DNA from: Verrucomicrobiota bacterium
GTDB lineage: Bacteria > Verrucomicrobiota > Verrucomicrobiia > Limisphaerales > JACDHS01
NCBI GenBank assembly: GCA_013820875.1
Contig: JACDHS010000047.1
Coordinates: 1-34,793 of the forward strand
Direction: 5' to 3'
Length of the DNA: 34,793 nucleotides
Below the pieces are notes generated by a model that made no database searches, had not been told where the DNA came from, and saw only the letters and a list, made by a program, of their open reading frames with translations. The first letter of the stretch is position 1, and every line of letters begins with the position of its first letter. This document shows positions 24,615 through 34,058 of the stretch, one piece after another. Made by a program: the position numbers and the translations under genes.

Positions 24615-25367
24615 ATGCACCCTGAAAAACTACAGAAAAAGGCGGATGCTGCCGAAGGGCAGCAGGAGTTGCTGCGAAAGCAAGTTGCTGAATTGCGCCA
24701 GGAGATCGAAGACCTTAGCTACGCGATTTCCCACGATTTGCGGGCGCCATTGCGAGCGGTGCATGGGTTCGCCGGGGCGTTGCGGGAGGATTGTGAAGAG
24801 CAACTAGACGCGCAAGGACAACGCTACCTCTCGATTATCACTACGAGCACACATCAGATGTCACGAATGATCGAAGGGATTTTGACGCTGTCCCGACTGG
24901 GGAGTCAGCCGATGCGGCCTTCCGAGGTGCCGATGCAGCAACTCGTTGAACAGCTTGTTTCTGATTTTAAAAAAACATTTCCAGATCGGCAGATCAACTT
25001 TCAGATTGGTCAACTGCCCAATGCCTGCGGCGACCTGGTGTTGCTGCAGCAGGTTTGGTCGCATTTATTAATCAATGCGGTGAAGTTCACGCGCCCGAAA
25101 GAGAACGCAGATATTGAGATTGGCAGTTCCAGCGAAGCGGGCGAGGTGGTGTACTACGTCCGGGATAATGGCGTGGGATTCGATATGAAATATGAGTCGA
25201 AACTGTTCGGCCTGTTCCAACGGTTCCACACGGAAAAAGAATTTGAGGGAACGGGTGTCGGCCTGGCAGTGGTAAGACGGCTCGTGCGACGTCACGATGG
25301 CCGCGTCTGGGCACAGGCCGAGGTGGATAGCGGTGCGACGTTTTACTTTGCGCTGCCAAAGGGATAA
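24615..25367 (+). CDS. Soluble histidine kinase without sensor domain
   Basis: A 250-residue kinase core. A short coiled coil (1-34) precedes HisKA with His40 in AISHDLRAPLRAVHGFAGAL. The HATPase domain has an N-box (SHLLINAVKFTR), DNGVGFD and GTGVGLAVV. The core resembles phytochrome-type kinases and the kinase of the preceding gene, but there is no membrane segment or input domain. Nine bases separate it from the CHASE kinase, so it may be a partner in a heteromeric kinase or a phosphorelay branch. No receiver domain is fused or nearby. Confidence 0.87.
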   Translation: MHPEKLQKKADAAEGQQELLRKQVAELRQEIEDLSYAISHDLRAPLRAVHGFAGALREDCEEQLDAQGQRYLSIITTSTHQMSRMIEGILTLSRLGSQPMRPSEVPMQQLVEQLVSDFKKTFPDRQINFQIGQLPNACGDLVLLQQVWSHLLINAVKFTRPKENADIEIGSSSEAGEVVYYVRDNGVGFDMKYESKLFGLFQRFHTEKEFEGTGVGLAVVRRLVRRHDGRVWAQAEVDSGATFYFALPKG

Positions 25368-25500
25368 GAGGTATTTCAGTGACCGGTGGGCGCCAGGGAG
25401 CGAATCAGTTGAGGCAGGTTTAATCACCTCTGAACCGCAGGGTTGCGAACGGCTACCGTTGCACTAGGTTTTCCGGATTGTCTGATGACGAAATTTGGCG

Positions 25501-28470
25501 ATGTCGAAGGATTTCATCAAAATTGCCGGCGCACGGCAGCATAATCTTAAAAACCTGACGCTCAGCATACCACGTGACAAGCTCGTGGTGATCACTGGAC
25601 TTAGCGGATCGGGAAAGTCGTCGCTTGCCTTCGATACGATCTACGCGGAGGGACAGCGCAAGTACGTCGAGTCCATCTCCGCTTATGCCCGCCAGTTTCT
25701 CGACCAGATGCAGAAGCCGGACATGGATCACATCGAAGGGCTGTCGCCGACCATCGCCATCGAGCAGCGGATCTCCGGGACAAACCCTCGTTCCATTATT
25801 GCGACCACCACCGAGATTTACGACTACCTCCGGTTGTTGTTCGCCAATGTTGGCCAGGCGCATTGTCCCGAGTCAGGCGAACCGATCACGCAACAAACCA
25901 CGAGTGACATCGTGGATAAGATTCTTCTTCTGCCGACCAAAACCCGCGTGATGTTGCTTTCGCCGGTTGTTTCCGATCAGAAAGGCGAATTCCGCGATGT
26001 CATTGAACGCCTCGCCAGGGAAGGATTTGTGCGCGCCCGGATTGATGGTGAGCTCGTAGAGCTTGGCACGAACCTGCGAGTGAAACTGGATCCAAAAAAA
26101 CGGCACACGATTGAGGCGGTGATTGATCGCCTGATTATTGACGAGAAGATTCGTGTTCGTTTGAGTGACTCGACTGAAACGGCGTTGCGTTGGGGCGAAG
26201 GGAGATTGTTGGTGTTGGATCAGCCGCCGGGCAGTGAATCCGCCAGCACATGGAGGGAAACCCTTTATTCAAATCGTAATTACAGCGCGGCGACCGGCCT
26301 GAGTTTCGATACTTTGACGCCGAAACATTTCTCCTTCAATTCACCGTCGGGAGCGTGTCCCGTTTGTCATGGCCTTGGACAGAAAATGGTTTTTGATCCG
26401 GCCATCATTGTGCCGGATCCGGACAAATCGCTGGAAGGCGGAGCGGTGCAACCGTGGCGGCGTGGTGGCAAGCGGATGATCACTTATTACAAGGCGTTGT
26501 TGCGCGGGGTGACGGCTCACTTTGGGCAAAGCATGGAGACTCCCTACAAAGATTTGCCCGAAGAGGTCCAAACCGCGTTGATGCACGGAACGGGAGAGGC
26601 TGAGGTGGAATTTGCATTCTGGCGTGCCGGGAAAATGAGCAAAACGTCCAAGCCATTTGAAGGAGTGATTCCAAACATGGAACGGCTCTATGCGGAGAGC
26701 GAAAGTGAGTTCACAAGGAATCGGCTGAAGGCATTTATGAATCCGCAACCGTGCGATGGGTGCGGAGGGAAGCGGTTGAAGCCGGCGATCCTGGCGGTGA
26801 CCCTTGGGGGGAAGAGTATTCGGTCTTCAGTGTTCAGTGTTCAGAAAGAGAGGGAAGGTAAACGCAAACTGAATACTGACGCGCTGAATACTGAACACTC
26901 CCCCATCCCCGGCCTCTCCATCATGGATGTCTGTTCGCTTTCGGTATCGGACGCGGATGACTTCTTCGCGCAATTGAAGCTTTCGGAGTTTCAACAAAAG
27001 ATCGCAGGCGAAGTGATTAAAGAGATTCGTGCCCGCCTCGGTTTTCTTCGCAATGTGGGCCTTGGTTACCTGACGTTGAATCGCGAAAGCGGGACTTTGA
27101 GCGGCGGTGAAGCGCAACGGATTCGGCTCGCGACCCAGATCGGGGCGGGACTGGTGGGGGTGCTCTATATTTTAGATGAGCCGAGTATTGGTCTGCATCA
27201 GCGCGATAACGAACGGTTGCTTGGAACGCTGGAAAATTTGCGGAACCTCGGTAACTCCGTCCTCGTGGTGGAGCACGACGAGGACACCATCAGCCGCGCT
27301 GACTACATTTTGGATCTCGGGCCCGGAGCCGGGGTGCGCGGTGGTGAACTGGTGGCTGCCGGAACAATCGACGAGATCAAAGCCAATCCGCGTTCGCTCA
27401 CCGGACGCTATCTCACCGGCGAACTGAGCATTGCTGTGCCGAAGAAGCGCAACCAACCTTCGGAGCGCGGATGGTTGGAAGTGATTGGCGCCTGCGAGAA
27501 TAATTTAAAGAACGTGGATGCGCGCATTCCGCTGGGGACAGTGACCTGTGTCACCGGTGTGAGCGGTTCGGGCAAAAGCACGCTGGTGGATGATATTTTG
27601 CGTCGCGCGCTCTTCCGCAAAATGCATGGCTCCAGGGAGCAGCCCGGAGCGCACAAGGCGATTCGCGGATATGAAGGGTTGGAGAAGGTGGTCGTCATTG
27701 ACCAAACACCGATCGGTCGAACCCCGCGGAGTAATCCCGCCACTTACACCGGTATCTTCAACCAGATTAGGGATCTTTTTGCGAAATTGCCGTCGGCCAA
27801 AATCCGTGGCTACGACACGGGGCGATTCAGTTTCAACGTAAAGGGCGGTCGCTGTGAAAAATGCACCGGCGATGGATTGATTAAAATTGAGATGCATTTT
27901 TTGCCGCCGGTTTACGTGACGTGCGAAGGGTGCAATGGGCGGCGTTACAACCGGGAGACACTGGAGATCACTTATAAAGGGATGAACATCGCCGACGTCC
28001 TCGACATGACGGTGGATGAAGCGGCCACTTTCTTTCGCGCTGTCCCGAAGATTTATGAACCGCTGCTCACGTTGGCGGAGGTCGGGTTGGGATACATTCG
28101 TCTGGGCCAATCGGGCACCACGCTTTCGGGTGGTGAAGCGCAACGCATGAAAATTGCCGGCGAGTTAAGCCGCAGAAGCAGCGGGCGCACCCTATATATT
28201 CTCGACGAACCAACGACCGGTCTTCACTTTCATGATGTCGCGAAATTGCTGGAAGTGTTGTTCAGGTTGCGTGCTTCTGGAAATACGTTGCTTATCATTG
28301 AACACAACCTGGATGTGATTAAAACGGCTGACTGGGTGATTGACCTCGGTCCGGAGGGCGGATCGGGCGGGGGCGAAATCGTGGCCGAAGGGACGCCGGA
28401 AGAGGTCGCGGCCTGTGCCCGGAGTTACACAGGGCAATTTTTGAATCGAATCCTCGCCAAATCCGTCTGA
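25501..28470 (+). CDS. uvrA: Excinuclease ABC subunit A
   Basis: The DNA damage-recognition ATPase of nucleotide excision repair. At 989 residues it is slightly longer than usual. Both ABC modules are complete: Walker [10 protein letters not shown], signature [12 protein letters not shown] and Walker [17 protein letters not shown]; then Walker [10 protein letters not shown], zinc module CEKC...CEGC, signature [15 protein letters not shown] and [15 protein letters not shown]. The first zinc module CPVCHGLGQ...CDGCGGKR is present. An extra ~28-residue stretch ([12 protein letters not shown] to NTEHSPIPG) encoded by 26823-26905 interrupts the region before the first signature motif and consists of the ACTGAATACTGA repeat. 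A TTG six bases upstream is a poorer start than the ATG at 25501. Confidence 0.95.
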   Translation: MSKDFIKIAGARQHNLKNLTLSIPRDKLVVITGLSGSGKSSLAFDTIYAEGQRKYVESISAYARQFLDQMQKPDMDHIEGLSPTIAIEQRISGTNPRSIIATTTEIYDYLRLLFANVGQAHCPESGEPITQQTTSDIVDKILLLPTKTRVMLLSPVVSDQKGEFRDVIERLAREGFVRARIDGELVELGTNLRVKLDPKKRHTIEAVIDRLIIDEKIRVRLSDSTETALRWGEGRLLVLDQPPGSESASTWRETLYSNRNYSAATGLSFDTLTPKHFSFNSPSGACPVCHGLGQKMVFDPAIIVPDPDKSLEGGAVQPWRRGGKRMITYYKALLRGVTAHFGQSMETPYKDLPEEVQTALMHGTGEAEVEFAFWRAGKMSKTSKPFEGVIPNMERLYAESESEFTRNRLKAFMNPQPCDGCGGKRLKPAILAVTLGGKSIRSSVFSVQKEREGKRKLNTDALNTEHSPIPGLSIMDVCSLSVSDADDFFAQLKLSEFQQKIAGEVIKEIRARLGFLRNVGLGYLTLNRESGTLSGGEAQRIRLATQIGAGLVGVLYILDEPSIGLHQRDNERLLGTLENLRNLGNSVLVVEHDEDTISRADYILDLGPGAGVRGGELVAAGTIDEIKANPRSLTGRYLTGELSIAVPKKRNQPSERGWLEVIGACENNLKNVDARIPLGTVTCVTGVSGSGKSTLVDDILRRALFRKMHGSREQPGAHKAIRGYEGLEKVVVIDQTPIGRTPRSNPATYTGIFNQIRDLFAKLPSAKIRGYDTGRFSFNVKGGRCEKCTGDGLIKIEMHFLPPVYVTCEGCNGRRYNRETLEITYKGMNIADVLDMTVDEAATFFRAVPKIYEPLLTLAEVGLGYIRLGQSGTTLSGGEAQRMKIAGELSRRSSGRTLYILDEPTTGLHFHDVAKLLEVLFRLRASGNTLLIIEHNLDVIKTADWVIDLGPEGGSGGGEIVAEGTPEEVAACARSYTGQFLNRILAKSV
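26826..26899. repeat. Inverted ACTGAATACTGA-type repeat inserted in frame in uvrA
   Basis: The left arm TTCAGTGTTCAGTGTTCAG (26826-26844) is complementary, with a few changes, to the right arm at 26869-26899, which is made of CTGAATACTGA and CTGAACACT units. The insertion keeps the uvrA frame open. The same words occur between the DRTGG gene and hisC (2405-2440), so this is a mobile or amplified short repeat and not a normal UvrA segment. Confidence 0.7.
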
Positions 28471-28492
28471 TACTTCGTCGAACTGATAATTG

Positions 28493-31090
28493 ATGAGTCG
28501 TCTTCTCTTTATTTTTTTACTGACCTGCTACGGTGCAGTTGCCGCGCCCATTGGAGAGACGCGGGCTTTCCGGATCGGTATAGAAATATTTCGGGACAGA
28601 AAATACGACGTGGCTGAGCAGACCTTTTCGGAGTTCCTGGCAAGGTATCCGGATTCTGAATTTCGAGCCGAAGCCGTGCTTTACCACGCAAAGGCACGGG
28701 TACACCTGAAAGACCCTGGTTTCGCAATTGAACTCCTCGAAAAGGAACTGCCCCAGGCCGGATCTTATGCGGATCAATACCGTTATTGGATTGCGGAAGC
28801 GTTCTTCCAGACAGGCAAATTCGAAGTCGCGTCAGAGAAATTTGCTGATGTGGTCCGGAACCACATGGATTCACCGCTTGTCCTTGAATCCGCTTACAAT
28901 AAGGCGCTTTGCTTTGCGAAATTAAACAAATGGCAGACGGTCATTGAGTTGCTCGGACCGGACCGGAGTTTCAGTAAATTGACCGAATCCAAGCCGAATG
29001 ACCGATTCACGATTCAAGGACTTCTTCTGCTGGCGGAGGCGCTGTTTGTAGAGAAGAGATTTGTTGAAACTGAGAAGCAATTGGCATCACTCGCGGGTCG
29101 GACAATGGATGCCAACGCACAGTGGAGGCAGCAGTTTTTGCTGACCCGCGCGCAGTTTGCCCAAAGAAATTTCGATGCGGCACTGGGCAGCAGCAGCAAC
29201 GCCGTTTCCCTTGCGAAATCAATGGGGCAGCAACGGCAGATCGCCGATTCCACGCAGGTGCAGGCCGAGATTCTGGAAAGTGCCGGGCGCCTGGCGGAAG
29301 CGGTGGAAATTTACGAACAGAACCTGGCTCCTGCCTTGCCGAATGGCATGCGGCGGCAGGCGCTCTTCAAGGCCATTCAGTTGACAATCGCCCAGGACAA
29401 AACTCCCGAAGCAATCGTTAAGCTTGAACAATTTGTTGCGCAAAACACCAACGACACCACGCTCGACCTGGCGCTCTTCACGTTGGGCGAATTGCGTCTG
29501 AAACAGATTTTTGCCTTGGGCGACACTGTGAAGAGCAATGGTGTTCCGGTGATTTCCAGCAACCTGCTCCAATCTGCCTTGACCAACTTCAGCGTGGTGA
29601 TCTCGAATTTTCCGCAGAGTGATTTGCTCGGGAAAACCTACTTGAATCGGGGTTGGTGTCGCTGGATCGAAGAAAAATATCCGGAAGCGCAAACCAACTT
29701 TCTAGAAGCTGTCACGCGTCTGCCGATTTCGGAAGAGCAGGGGATCGCGCGGTTTAAATTGGCTGACACACTGTTTCTAACGGGGGACTACTCGGGGGCT
29801 GTTTCGAATTACAATGTTCTCATCCGCGACTTTGCCGAGTACCCCGCCGTGAAGGGCACGCTCTTTGATCAAGCGTTGTACCAGATTGTTCGCGCCAGTT
29901 TGCAGAACGATGATGCGGCGGTTGCCAGGGAGGCGATGTTTAGAATCCTGGAGTGGTATCCCAATAGCGGTTTTGCTGATCGTTCTGTGTTGCTGGTCGG
30001 CCTGGGTTTGAACCGGAAGGGGAGTCCTGCCCAGGCTCGAGCGTTGTTCGCTGGATTTCTTGAAAAATGGCCTGACTCGATGCTGGCGCCGGAAGTGCAA
30101 TTGGCCCTCACCCAGACTCACGTGCGGGAAGGTGAGTGGGCAGAGGCATTGACCAGCTTTGAGAACTGGACGACCACCTTCACCAACAGTCCACTTCTGG
30201 CACAGGCTGAATTCGGCCGCGCTCTTGCCACCTATCACACGGGAATGGAAACCAACGCGCTCAAACTCTTCACCGAGTTAATCATTCGACATTCAACCAA
30301 CCAGTTGGCGGCAGTGGCGCAAAACTGGATTGGAGATTTTTATTTCAACCGAGAAGACTACGCCCTCGCGGAAGAAAATTATCAACTTGTCAGCAAACTG
30401 AATCCTACCCTGGAAGTGGCGTGCCAGGCGAAGATCGGCGGAGCGCGCGCGGCTTTTAAGCGGGAGGATTTCCCGAAGGCTCGCATTCATTTCTTGAGCG
30501 TTATCAATGAAACCAACACCCCCCCGCGATTCGTCGCGGAAGCCTACTTCGGATTAGGTGATACAGACTTTTCTCAGTTTTTGATCGATGCACAGAACAC
30601 GCCCGAAGATTTTCGAGGTGCAGTTCAGGCCTTCAGCAGAGTGACCAAAGAGACGAACGCGCTCGGCGCCCTGGCGTGGGGACGACTTGGGGAATGTCAT
30701 TTGCAATGGGCTAACATCTTCAAGGAGAACTCTTCTTATGAATCTGCGACCAGTGCGTTTCAGCAGGTCTTGGATTCGCCGGTCGCGGATTTGCCGACAC
30801 GCAGCCTCGCCCGGCTTGGAATGGGCAAGGTATTCGAAGCCGCAGGACAGCCAAAGGTTGCCTGGGGCCACTATGCGAAGTTGCTTTATGTGGATGATAA
30901 TGAGGATTTCGACATCAAATGTGTGAAAGAAGCCGGCCTTGCTGCTGCCAAGCTCTGCGAGAATGAAGGGCAATGGGAGCAGGCGATGAATGTTTACCGT
31001 CGCTTGCTGGCCCTGGTGCCGTCTTTGAAACCTGCGGTGGAAAAAAAGATGGCCTCCGCCCGCGCAAACCTCGATGCAGTGAGAAATTAG
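28493..31090 (+). CDS. Exported TPR-repeat protein
   Basis: An 865-residue protein with a signal peptide (MSRLLFIFLLTCYGAVA) and then TPR-like helical pairs along its whole length. Examples are KYDVAEQTFSEFLARYPDSEFRAEAVLYHAKA, YALAEENYQLVSKLNPTLEVA and QWEQAMNVYRRLLALVPSLKPAV. This is the architecture of BamD/YbgF-like and outer-membrane-assembly scaffolds in this type of organism. No catalytic domain is visible. It probably scaffolds a periplasmic or outer-membrane complex; the partner is unknown. It starts 22 bp after uvrA. The ATG at 28493 is preferred over the TTG one codon earlier. Confidence 0.8.
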   Translation: MSRLLFIFLLTCYGAVAAPIGETRAFRIGIEIFRDRKYDVAEQTFSEFLARYPDSEFRAEAVLYHAKARVHLKDPGFAIELLEKELPQAGSYADQYRYWIAEAFFQTGKFEVASEKFADVVRNHMDSPLVLESAYNKALCFAKLNKWQTVIELLGPDRSFSKLTESKPNDRFTIQGLLLLAEALFVEKRFVETEKQLASLAGRTMDANAQWRQQFLLTRAQFAQRNFDAALGSSSNAVSLAKSMGQQRQIADSTQVQAEILESAGRLAEAVEIYEQNLAPALPNGMRRQALFKAIQLTIAQDKTPEAIVKLEQFVAQNTNDTTLDLALFTLGELRLKQIFALGDTVKSNGVPVISSNLLQSALTNFSVVISNFPQSDLLGKTYLNRGWCRWIEEKYPEAQTNFLEAVTRLPISEEQGIARFKLADTLFLTGDYSGAVSNYNVLIRDFAEYPAVKGTLFDQALYQIVRASLQNDDAAVAREAMFRILEWYPNSGFADRSVLLVGLGLNRKGSPAQARALFAGFLEKWPDSMLAPEVQLALTQTHVREGEWAEALTSFENWTTTFTNSPLLAQAEFGRALATYHTGMETNALKLFTELIIRHSTNQLAAVAQNWIGDFYFNREDYALAEENYQLVSKLNPTLEVACQAKIGGARAAFKREDFPKARIHFLSVINETNTPPRFVAEAYFGLGDTDFSQFLIDAQNTPEDFRGAVQAFSRVTKETNALGALAWGRLGECHLQWANIFKENSSYESATSAFQQVLDSPVADLPTRSLARLGMGKVFEAAGQPKVAWGHYAKLLYVDDNEDFDIKCVKEAGLAAAKLCENEGQWEQAMNVYRRLLALVPSLKPAVEKKMASARANLDAVRN

Positions 31091-31179
31091 AGGGGGAGGA
31101 TTTCATCACAGACGCTTCATAGGTCCCATTCACCCGGTTTGACACCGATTTTTCCATCCATTACGCTTGCTATAAGTTT

Positions 31180-31527
31180 ATGAGCGAAACGATCCAGAGT
31201 GATGCTGTTGTAAAATTGACTGACAGCGCCGCCAGCCAAATCAAGACAATGACCCAGACCGAAGAGAACAAGGGCAAAGGTTTGCGTGTATATGTTGAAG
31301 CCGGTGGGTGCTCTGGAATGCAATACGGAATGCTATTCGACGAGAAGCGCGACGATGACCTGGTCGCAGAGTTTAATGGAGTTTCTGTCCTGGTGGATGC
31401 GTTCAGCGCCAACTACCTGCGCGGGGCAGTGGTTGATTTTAGCGACGCGTTGACCGGTGGCGGTTTCAAGATTTCCAATCCCAACGCCAGCCAAAGCTGC
31501 GGCTGCGGCAAATCGTTCGAAGCTTAA
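31180..31527 (+). CDS. erpA: A-type iron-sulfur carrier (ErpA/IscA/HesB family)
   Basis: A 115-residue protein with the three family cysteines: Cys44 in VEAGGCSGMQYGM, and Cys107 and Cys109 in SQSCGCGKSF. Such proteins hold a transient Fe-S cluster and pass it to target enzymes. ErpA is the closest named type, but IscA or SufA cannot be ruled out from sequence alone. No isc or suf genes are adjacent. It is convergent with the DUF4112 gene, with a hairpin between them. Confidence 0.85.
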   Translation: MSETIQSDAVVKLTDSAASQIKTMTQTEENKGKGLRVYVEAGGCSGMQYGMLFDEKRDDDLVAEFNGVSVLVDAFSANYLRGAVVDFSDALTGGGFKISNPNASQSCGCGKSFEA

Positions 31528-31548
31528 GCAAACTTCCTCTCGGCTATG

Positions 31549-31568
31549 GGCTATCTGTGGAGATAGCC
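31549..31568. terminator. Possible bidirectional terminator hairpin
   Basis: GGCTATCT-GTGG-AGATAGCC is a perfect 8-bp stem with a 4-base loop between the convergent erpA and DUF4112 genes. The T-run after it is short (GATTTCC), so it is only moderately convincing as an intrinsic terminator. Confidence 0.5.
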
Positions 31569-31579
31569 GATTTCCACCT

Positions 31580-32098
31580 TCACCCAGTGATCCGCGCAAG
31601 CAGTTGCAGAATCATATAAATATACAGCGCCATTAAACCCAGCCCCAGGAAGGCGATTCCGAAAAAGATAAAAAGAACAAAGCCGATGACCTTGCGCTTT
31701 GAACGTTCCGGTTCGGCGGGATTATAATGTTTTTCAATTAGCTTCGCATTGCGGACATTCGCTTTCCACGTCGCGTCAAAGATGTCCCCGAGGAGTGGAA
31801 TAGTGCCGACAAGTGTTTCAATCAAAACATTGCCGCTCATTTTGAGCAGGACACGCTTGGCAATTCCCATTCGCGCCCCTTCGTACACGATGTAAGCGGC
31901 GAAACCCGCGGCAACGACATCCCCGATACCTGGAACCAAGCCGATGATGGGATCCAGTCCGATGCGATAACCGCCGGGCAAAACGATGGATTGATCCAGC
32001 AGGTTGCTGAGGAAACGGACACGGCGCAATCGCGGTGACAGGGGATATTCAATCCGCGTCGGTCGAATCGGATCAGGCTGGTTCGCAGGCAGCTCCAT
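31580..32098 (-). CDS. DUF4112 membrane protein
   Basis: A 172-residue protein. The motif LSNLLDQSIVLPGGYRIGLDPIIGLVPGIGDVVAA, with its repeated GxxPxxGD form (again in VGTIPLLGDIFDATWKAN), is diagnostic of DUF4112. Hydrophobic segments lie at about 50-72 and 140-165. The function of the family is unknown. The frame is open to 32158, overlapping the upstream gene, but the ATG at 32098 leaves a normal 36-bp gap. It is the last gene of the minus-strand cluster that begins with moaE or further upstream. Confidence 0.8.
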   Translation of the reverse strand: MELPANQPDPIRPTRIEYPLSPRLRRVRFLSNLLDQSIVLPGGYRIGLDPIIGLVPGIGDVVAAGFAAYIVYEGARMGIAKRVLLKMSGNVLIETLVGTIPLLGDIFDATWKANVRNAKLIEKHYNPAEPERSKRKVIGFVLFIFFGIAFLGLGLMALYIYMILQLLARITG

Positions 32099-32133
32099 TG
32101 AATGACACTGCCACATGTCTTTATGACGACCAA

Positions 32134-32487
32134 TCAAAGCTTCAGCAATTTCTTCCACTCGGCTTCGTCGAAACCAACGATGCCGCTATCTGTGGTGAGA
32201 ACAAACGGCCGCTTCACCAGGTTCCCATTTTTAGAAAGCAGATCCAGTGCGTCATCCGTGGACAAGGTTGGCAGTTTGTCTTTCATCCCGAGCGCCTTGT
32301 AATCCTGTCCCGAGGTGTTGAATAGCTTGCGCAAATTGCCACCCTGGATTTCGAGCATCCTGCGCAGTTCAGGCTTGGTCGGCGGTTGTTCGCGGATGGG
32401 AATCTCTTCGAACGAGACATTATTGCTCGCGAGCCATTGCACTGCCTTGCGGCAGGTTCCGCAGTTCTTGTAAGTGTAAATTTTCAT
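32134..32487 (-). CDS. ArsC/Spx/MgsR family thioredoxin-fold protein
   Basis: A 117-residue protein starting MKIYTYKNCGTCRKAVQWL, with a CxxC redox motif in the thioredoxin-like ArsC/Spx fold, then LFNTSGQDYKALGMKDKL and a C-terminal GFDEAEWKKLL. The GNLVKRPFVLT segment is typical of the Spx/YffB/ArsC-like group. It could be a glutaredoxin-type reductase or a regulator. True arsenate reductase activity is not indicated by neighbours. Its ATG overlaps the moaE stop (ATGA), so it is coupled to moaE. Confidence 0.82.
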   Translation of the reverse strand: MKIYTYKNCGTCRKAVQWLASNNVSFEEIPIREQPPTKPELRRMLEIQGGNLRKLFNTSGQDYKALGMKDKLPTLSTDDALDLLSKNGNLVKRPFVLTTDSGIVGFDEAEWKKLLKL

Positions 32488-32879
32488 TGAATCAGGACCG
32501 GTTTTTTCCAGATTGGCACGACGCGCTTCATTTCATCAATCAGCCATTGGCACGCCGCAAATGCTTCCGCGCGATGTGGCGCAATGATTTCCACCCAGAG
32601 CGACGGTTCACCGACTCGCACCACACCAAGTCGATGGACCAAACGCACCGATTCAATCGGCCAACGTTTCCTCATTTCATCAAACAGCAAATGGAACTGG
32701 TGCTCCGCCATTTTGTGAAATGCTTCGTAATCAATGGCAGAGATCTGCGCCGCACCCTCCTTGCCGCGAACAATACCCGAAAAATAAATCACCGCACCCA
32801 TGCCGGAGGACTGGGATCTTGCGGAGACGAGTGCTCCCTCATCAATTACATCGGTGGAAATGATCAGTTCTCGTTTCAC
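32484..32879 (-). CDS. moaE: Molybdopterin synthase catalytic subunit
   Basis: MoaE joins with MoaD to convert precursor Z (cPMP) to molybdopterin by sulfur transfer. The 131-residue protein shows IYFSGIVRGKEG, YEAFHKMAEHQF, VRLVHRLGVVRVGEPSLWVEI, HRAEAFAACQWLIDEMKRVVPIWKK, matching the family's C-terminal lysine region. The frame runs on upstream into a repeat element (32901-33064), so I place the start at GTG 32879, where the MoaE homology begins. No clear ribosome-binding site precedes it. The repeat lies between it and moaD. Confidence 0.87.
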   Translation of the reverse strand: MKRELIISTDVIDEGALVSARSQSSGMGAVIYFSGIVRGKEGAAQISAIDYEAFHKMAEHQFHLLFDEMRKRWPIESVRLVHRLGVVRVGEPSLWVEIIAPHRAEAFAACQWLIDEMKRVVPIWKKPVLIQ

Positions 32880-32900
32880 ATGTGAGATTGGCTTAGGAGG

Positions 32901-33064
32901 CGGAGCGCGGCATAACCGCAAAGCGGTTCGTCGCTTCTATAGTTCTGGTTTGTGCGAAGCATCAGCCGCAGCACTTGCGGCTGCGATTATAGCTTTCGGA
33001 CTTCCAACGTTGCTCGCATCGCCGTACGCGCTGCGGCTGATCCTTCGGACACAGCCGCGCTCCG
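32901..33064 (-). repeat. Dispersed ~160-bp palindromic-ended element, copy 3
   Basis: Inverted relative to copies 1 and 2. Terminal repeats are complete (CGGAGCGCGGC and GCCGCGCTCCG). Internal hairpins include AACCGC-AAA-GCGGTT and the GCTGCGGCTGATC arm. It sits in the moaD-moaE gap, which is normally short or absent. Its sequence extends the open frame upstream of moaE without being part of it. Confidence 0.8.
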
Positions 33065-33119
33065 TTTCGCCACCCTGGGCTTTGTTACGTTGTTTGGATG
33101 TGTTGGTTTGCAGCATTGA

Positions 33120-33365
33120 TCACCCTCCCTGCACCGGTGGAAAAAAGGAAACCTCATCGCCATCGCGCAGGATGTAATCCTCCGTTTGATACTCCACACC
33201 GACGGCTATCAGCATCGCGCGATTCATCTCAGCCAGTTTCGGGAATCGCGTGAACAGTTTCTGACGGAGATCCGCAATCGAACTCGCATCCGGCAGATCT
33301 TCAGTGACCGTCGCGCAGTCGGTGAGTTCCTTGAAATAGGAGAAAAATTGAATGTGAACGGTCAT
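33120..33365 (-). CDS. moaD: Molybdopterin synthase sulfur carrier subunit
   Basis: An 81-residue ubiquitin-like protein ending in PVQGG, the Gly-Gly tail that is adenylated and carries the sulfur as thiocarboxylate. The body FFSYFKELTDCATV and YILRDGDEVSFFPP matches MoaD. It pairs with MoaE 240 bp downstream, interrupted by a repeat element. The activating MoeB and the early genes moaA and moaC are not in the window. The ATG at 33365 follows the hpt stop by about 20 bp, so it is likely co-transcribed with hpt. Confidence 0.88.
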   Translation of the reverse strand: MTVHIQFFSYFKELTDCATVTEDLPDASSIADLRQKLFTRFPKLAEMNRAMLIAVGVEYQTEDYILRDGDEVSFFPPVQGG

Positions 33366-33383
33366 TTTACACCCAATTCAGCA

Positions 33384-34019
33384 TCATTCCGGCGGGCCAT
33401 CTTTATACATGTCCGGATGCAACACTCCCACAAACGGCAGGTTGCGATACCGCTCCGCGTAATCCAGTCCGTAACCCACTACGAAAAGATTGGGAATCGT
33501 GAACCCGATATAATCCGCCGAAACCTTCTCCACGCGCCTTTCTGGTTTGTCGAGCAATACGCAGATTTTGATCCGACGTGGTTTGAGTTTCCGCAAAATG
33601 TCGGTCACGCGATGCAACGTTTTGCCGGTATCGAGAATGTCATCCACCAGCAGCACATCGCGGCCTTTCACATCCAAGCGCAGTTCTTTGGTGAAAACCA
33701 GTTCGCGCGATTCAGTCCCGGTTCCATAACTGGAGACTCCCATGAAATCGAGTCGCAACGGCAGCGAGATATTGCGAATCAAATCAGCGAGAAACATCAC
33801 GGTGCCATTGAGCAGCGAAACGATCACCATCTCGCGACCGGTGAAATCTTTCTCAATTTGCTTCGCCATCATGCGAATGCGTTTTGCGATTTGCTCATCG
33901 GTGATGAGAACTTGTTCGACTTCCTTGCGCCAGCGTGCCGGTGGTCGGATGGGCTTCTTTTCAGTATGCTGTCTGAGCTTCTTCATTTCTTCTCGGTAAC
34001 TATAACGCGGAATATCCAT
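33384..34019 (-). CDS. hpt: Hypoxanthine phosphoribosyltransferase
   Basis: Purine salvage enzyme converting hypoxanthine or guanine plus PRPP to IMP or GMP. The 211-residue protein has the PRPP-binding motif VLLVDDILDTGKTL and the SLLNGTVMFLADLIR segment with a following LDFMGVSSYG. The C-terminal LLDKPERRVEKVSADYIGFTIPNLFVVGYGLDYAERYRNLPFVG is the standard base-binding region. The N-terminus carries a basic ~30-residue extension before EVEQVLITDEQI. The ATG at 34019 is preceded by GGAGG at very short spacing (3 bases); the internal Met at about residue 12 is an alternative start. Confidence 0.9.
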   Translation of the reverse strand: MDIPRYSYREEMKKLRQHTEKKPIRPPARWRKEVEQVLITDEQIAKRIRMMAKQIEKDFTGREMVIVSLLNGTVMFLADLIRNISLPLRLDFMGVSSYGTGTESRELVFTKELRLDVKGRDVLLVDDILDTGKTLHRVTDILRKLKPRRIKICVLLDKPERRVEKVSADYIGFTIPNLFVVGYGLDYAERYRNLPFVGVLHPDMYKDGPPE

Positions 34020-34058
34020 CAACCTCCGCCTTCGACAACGGTTGATTTCAGGAATGAA

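Noticed and set aside
31139-31176. Promoter TTGACA ... TATAAG before erpA
   Set aside because: Both boxes look good but they are separated by about 26 bp, too far for a sigma-70 promoter.
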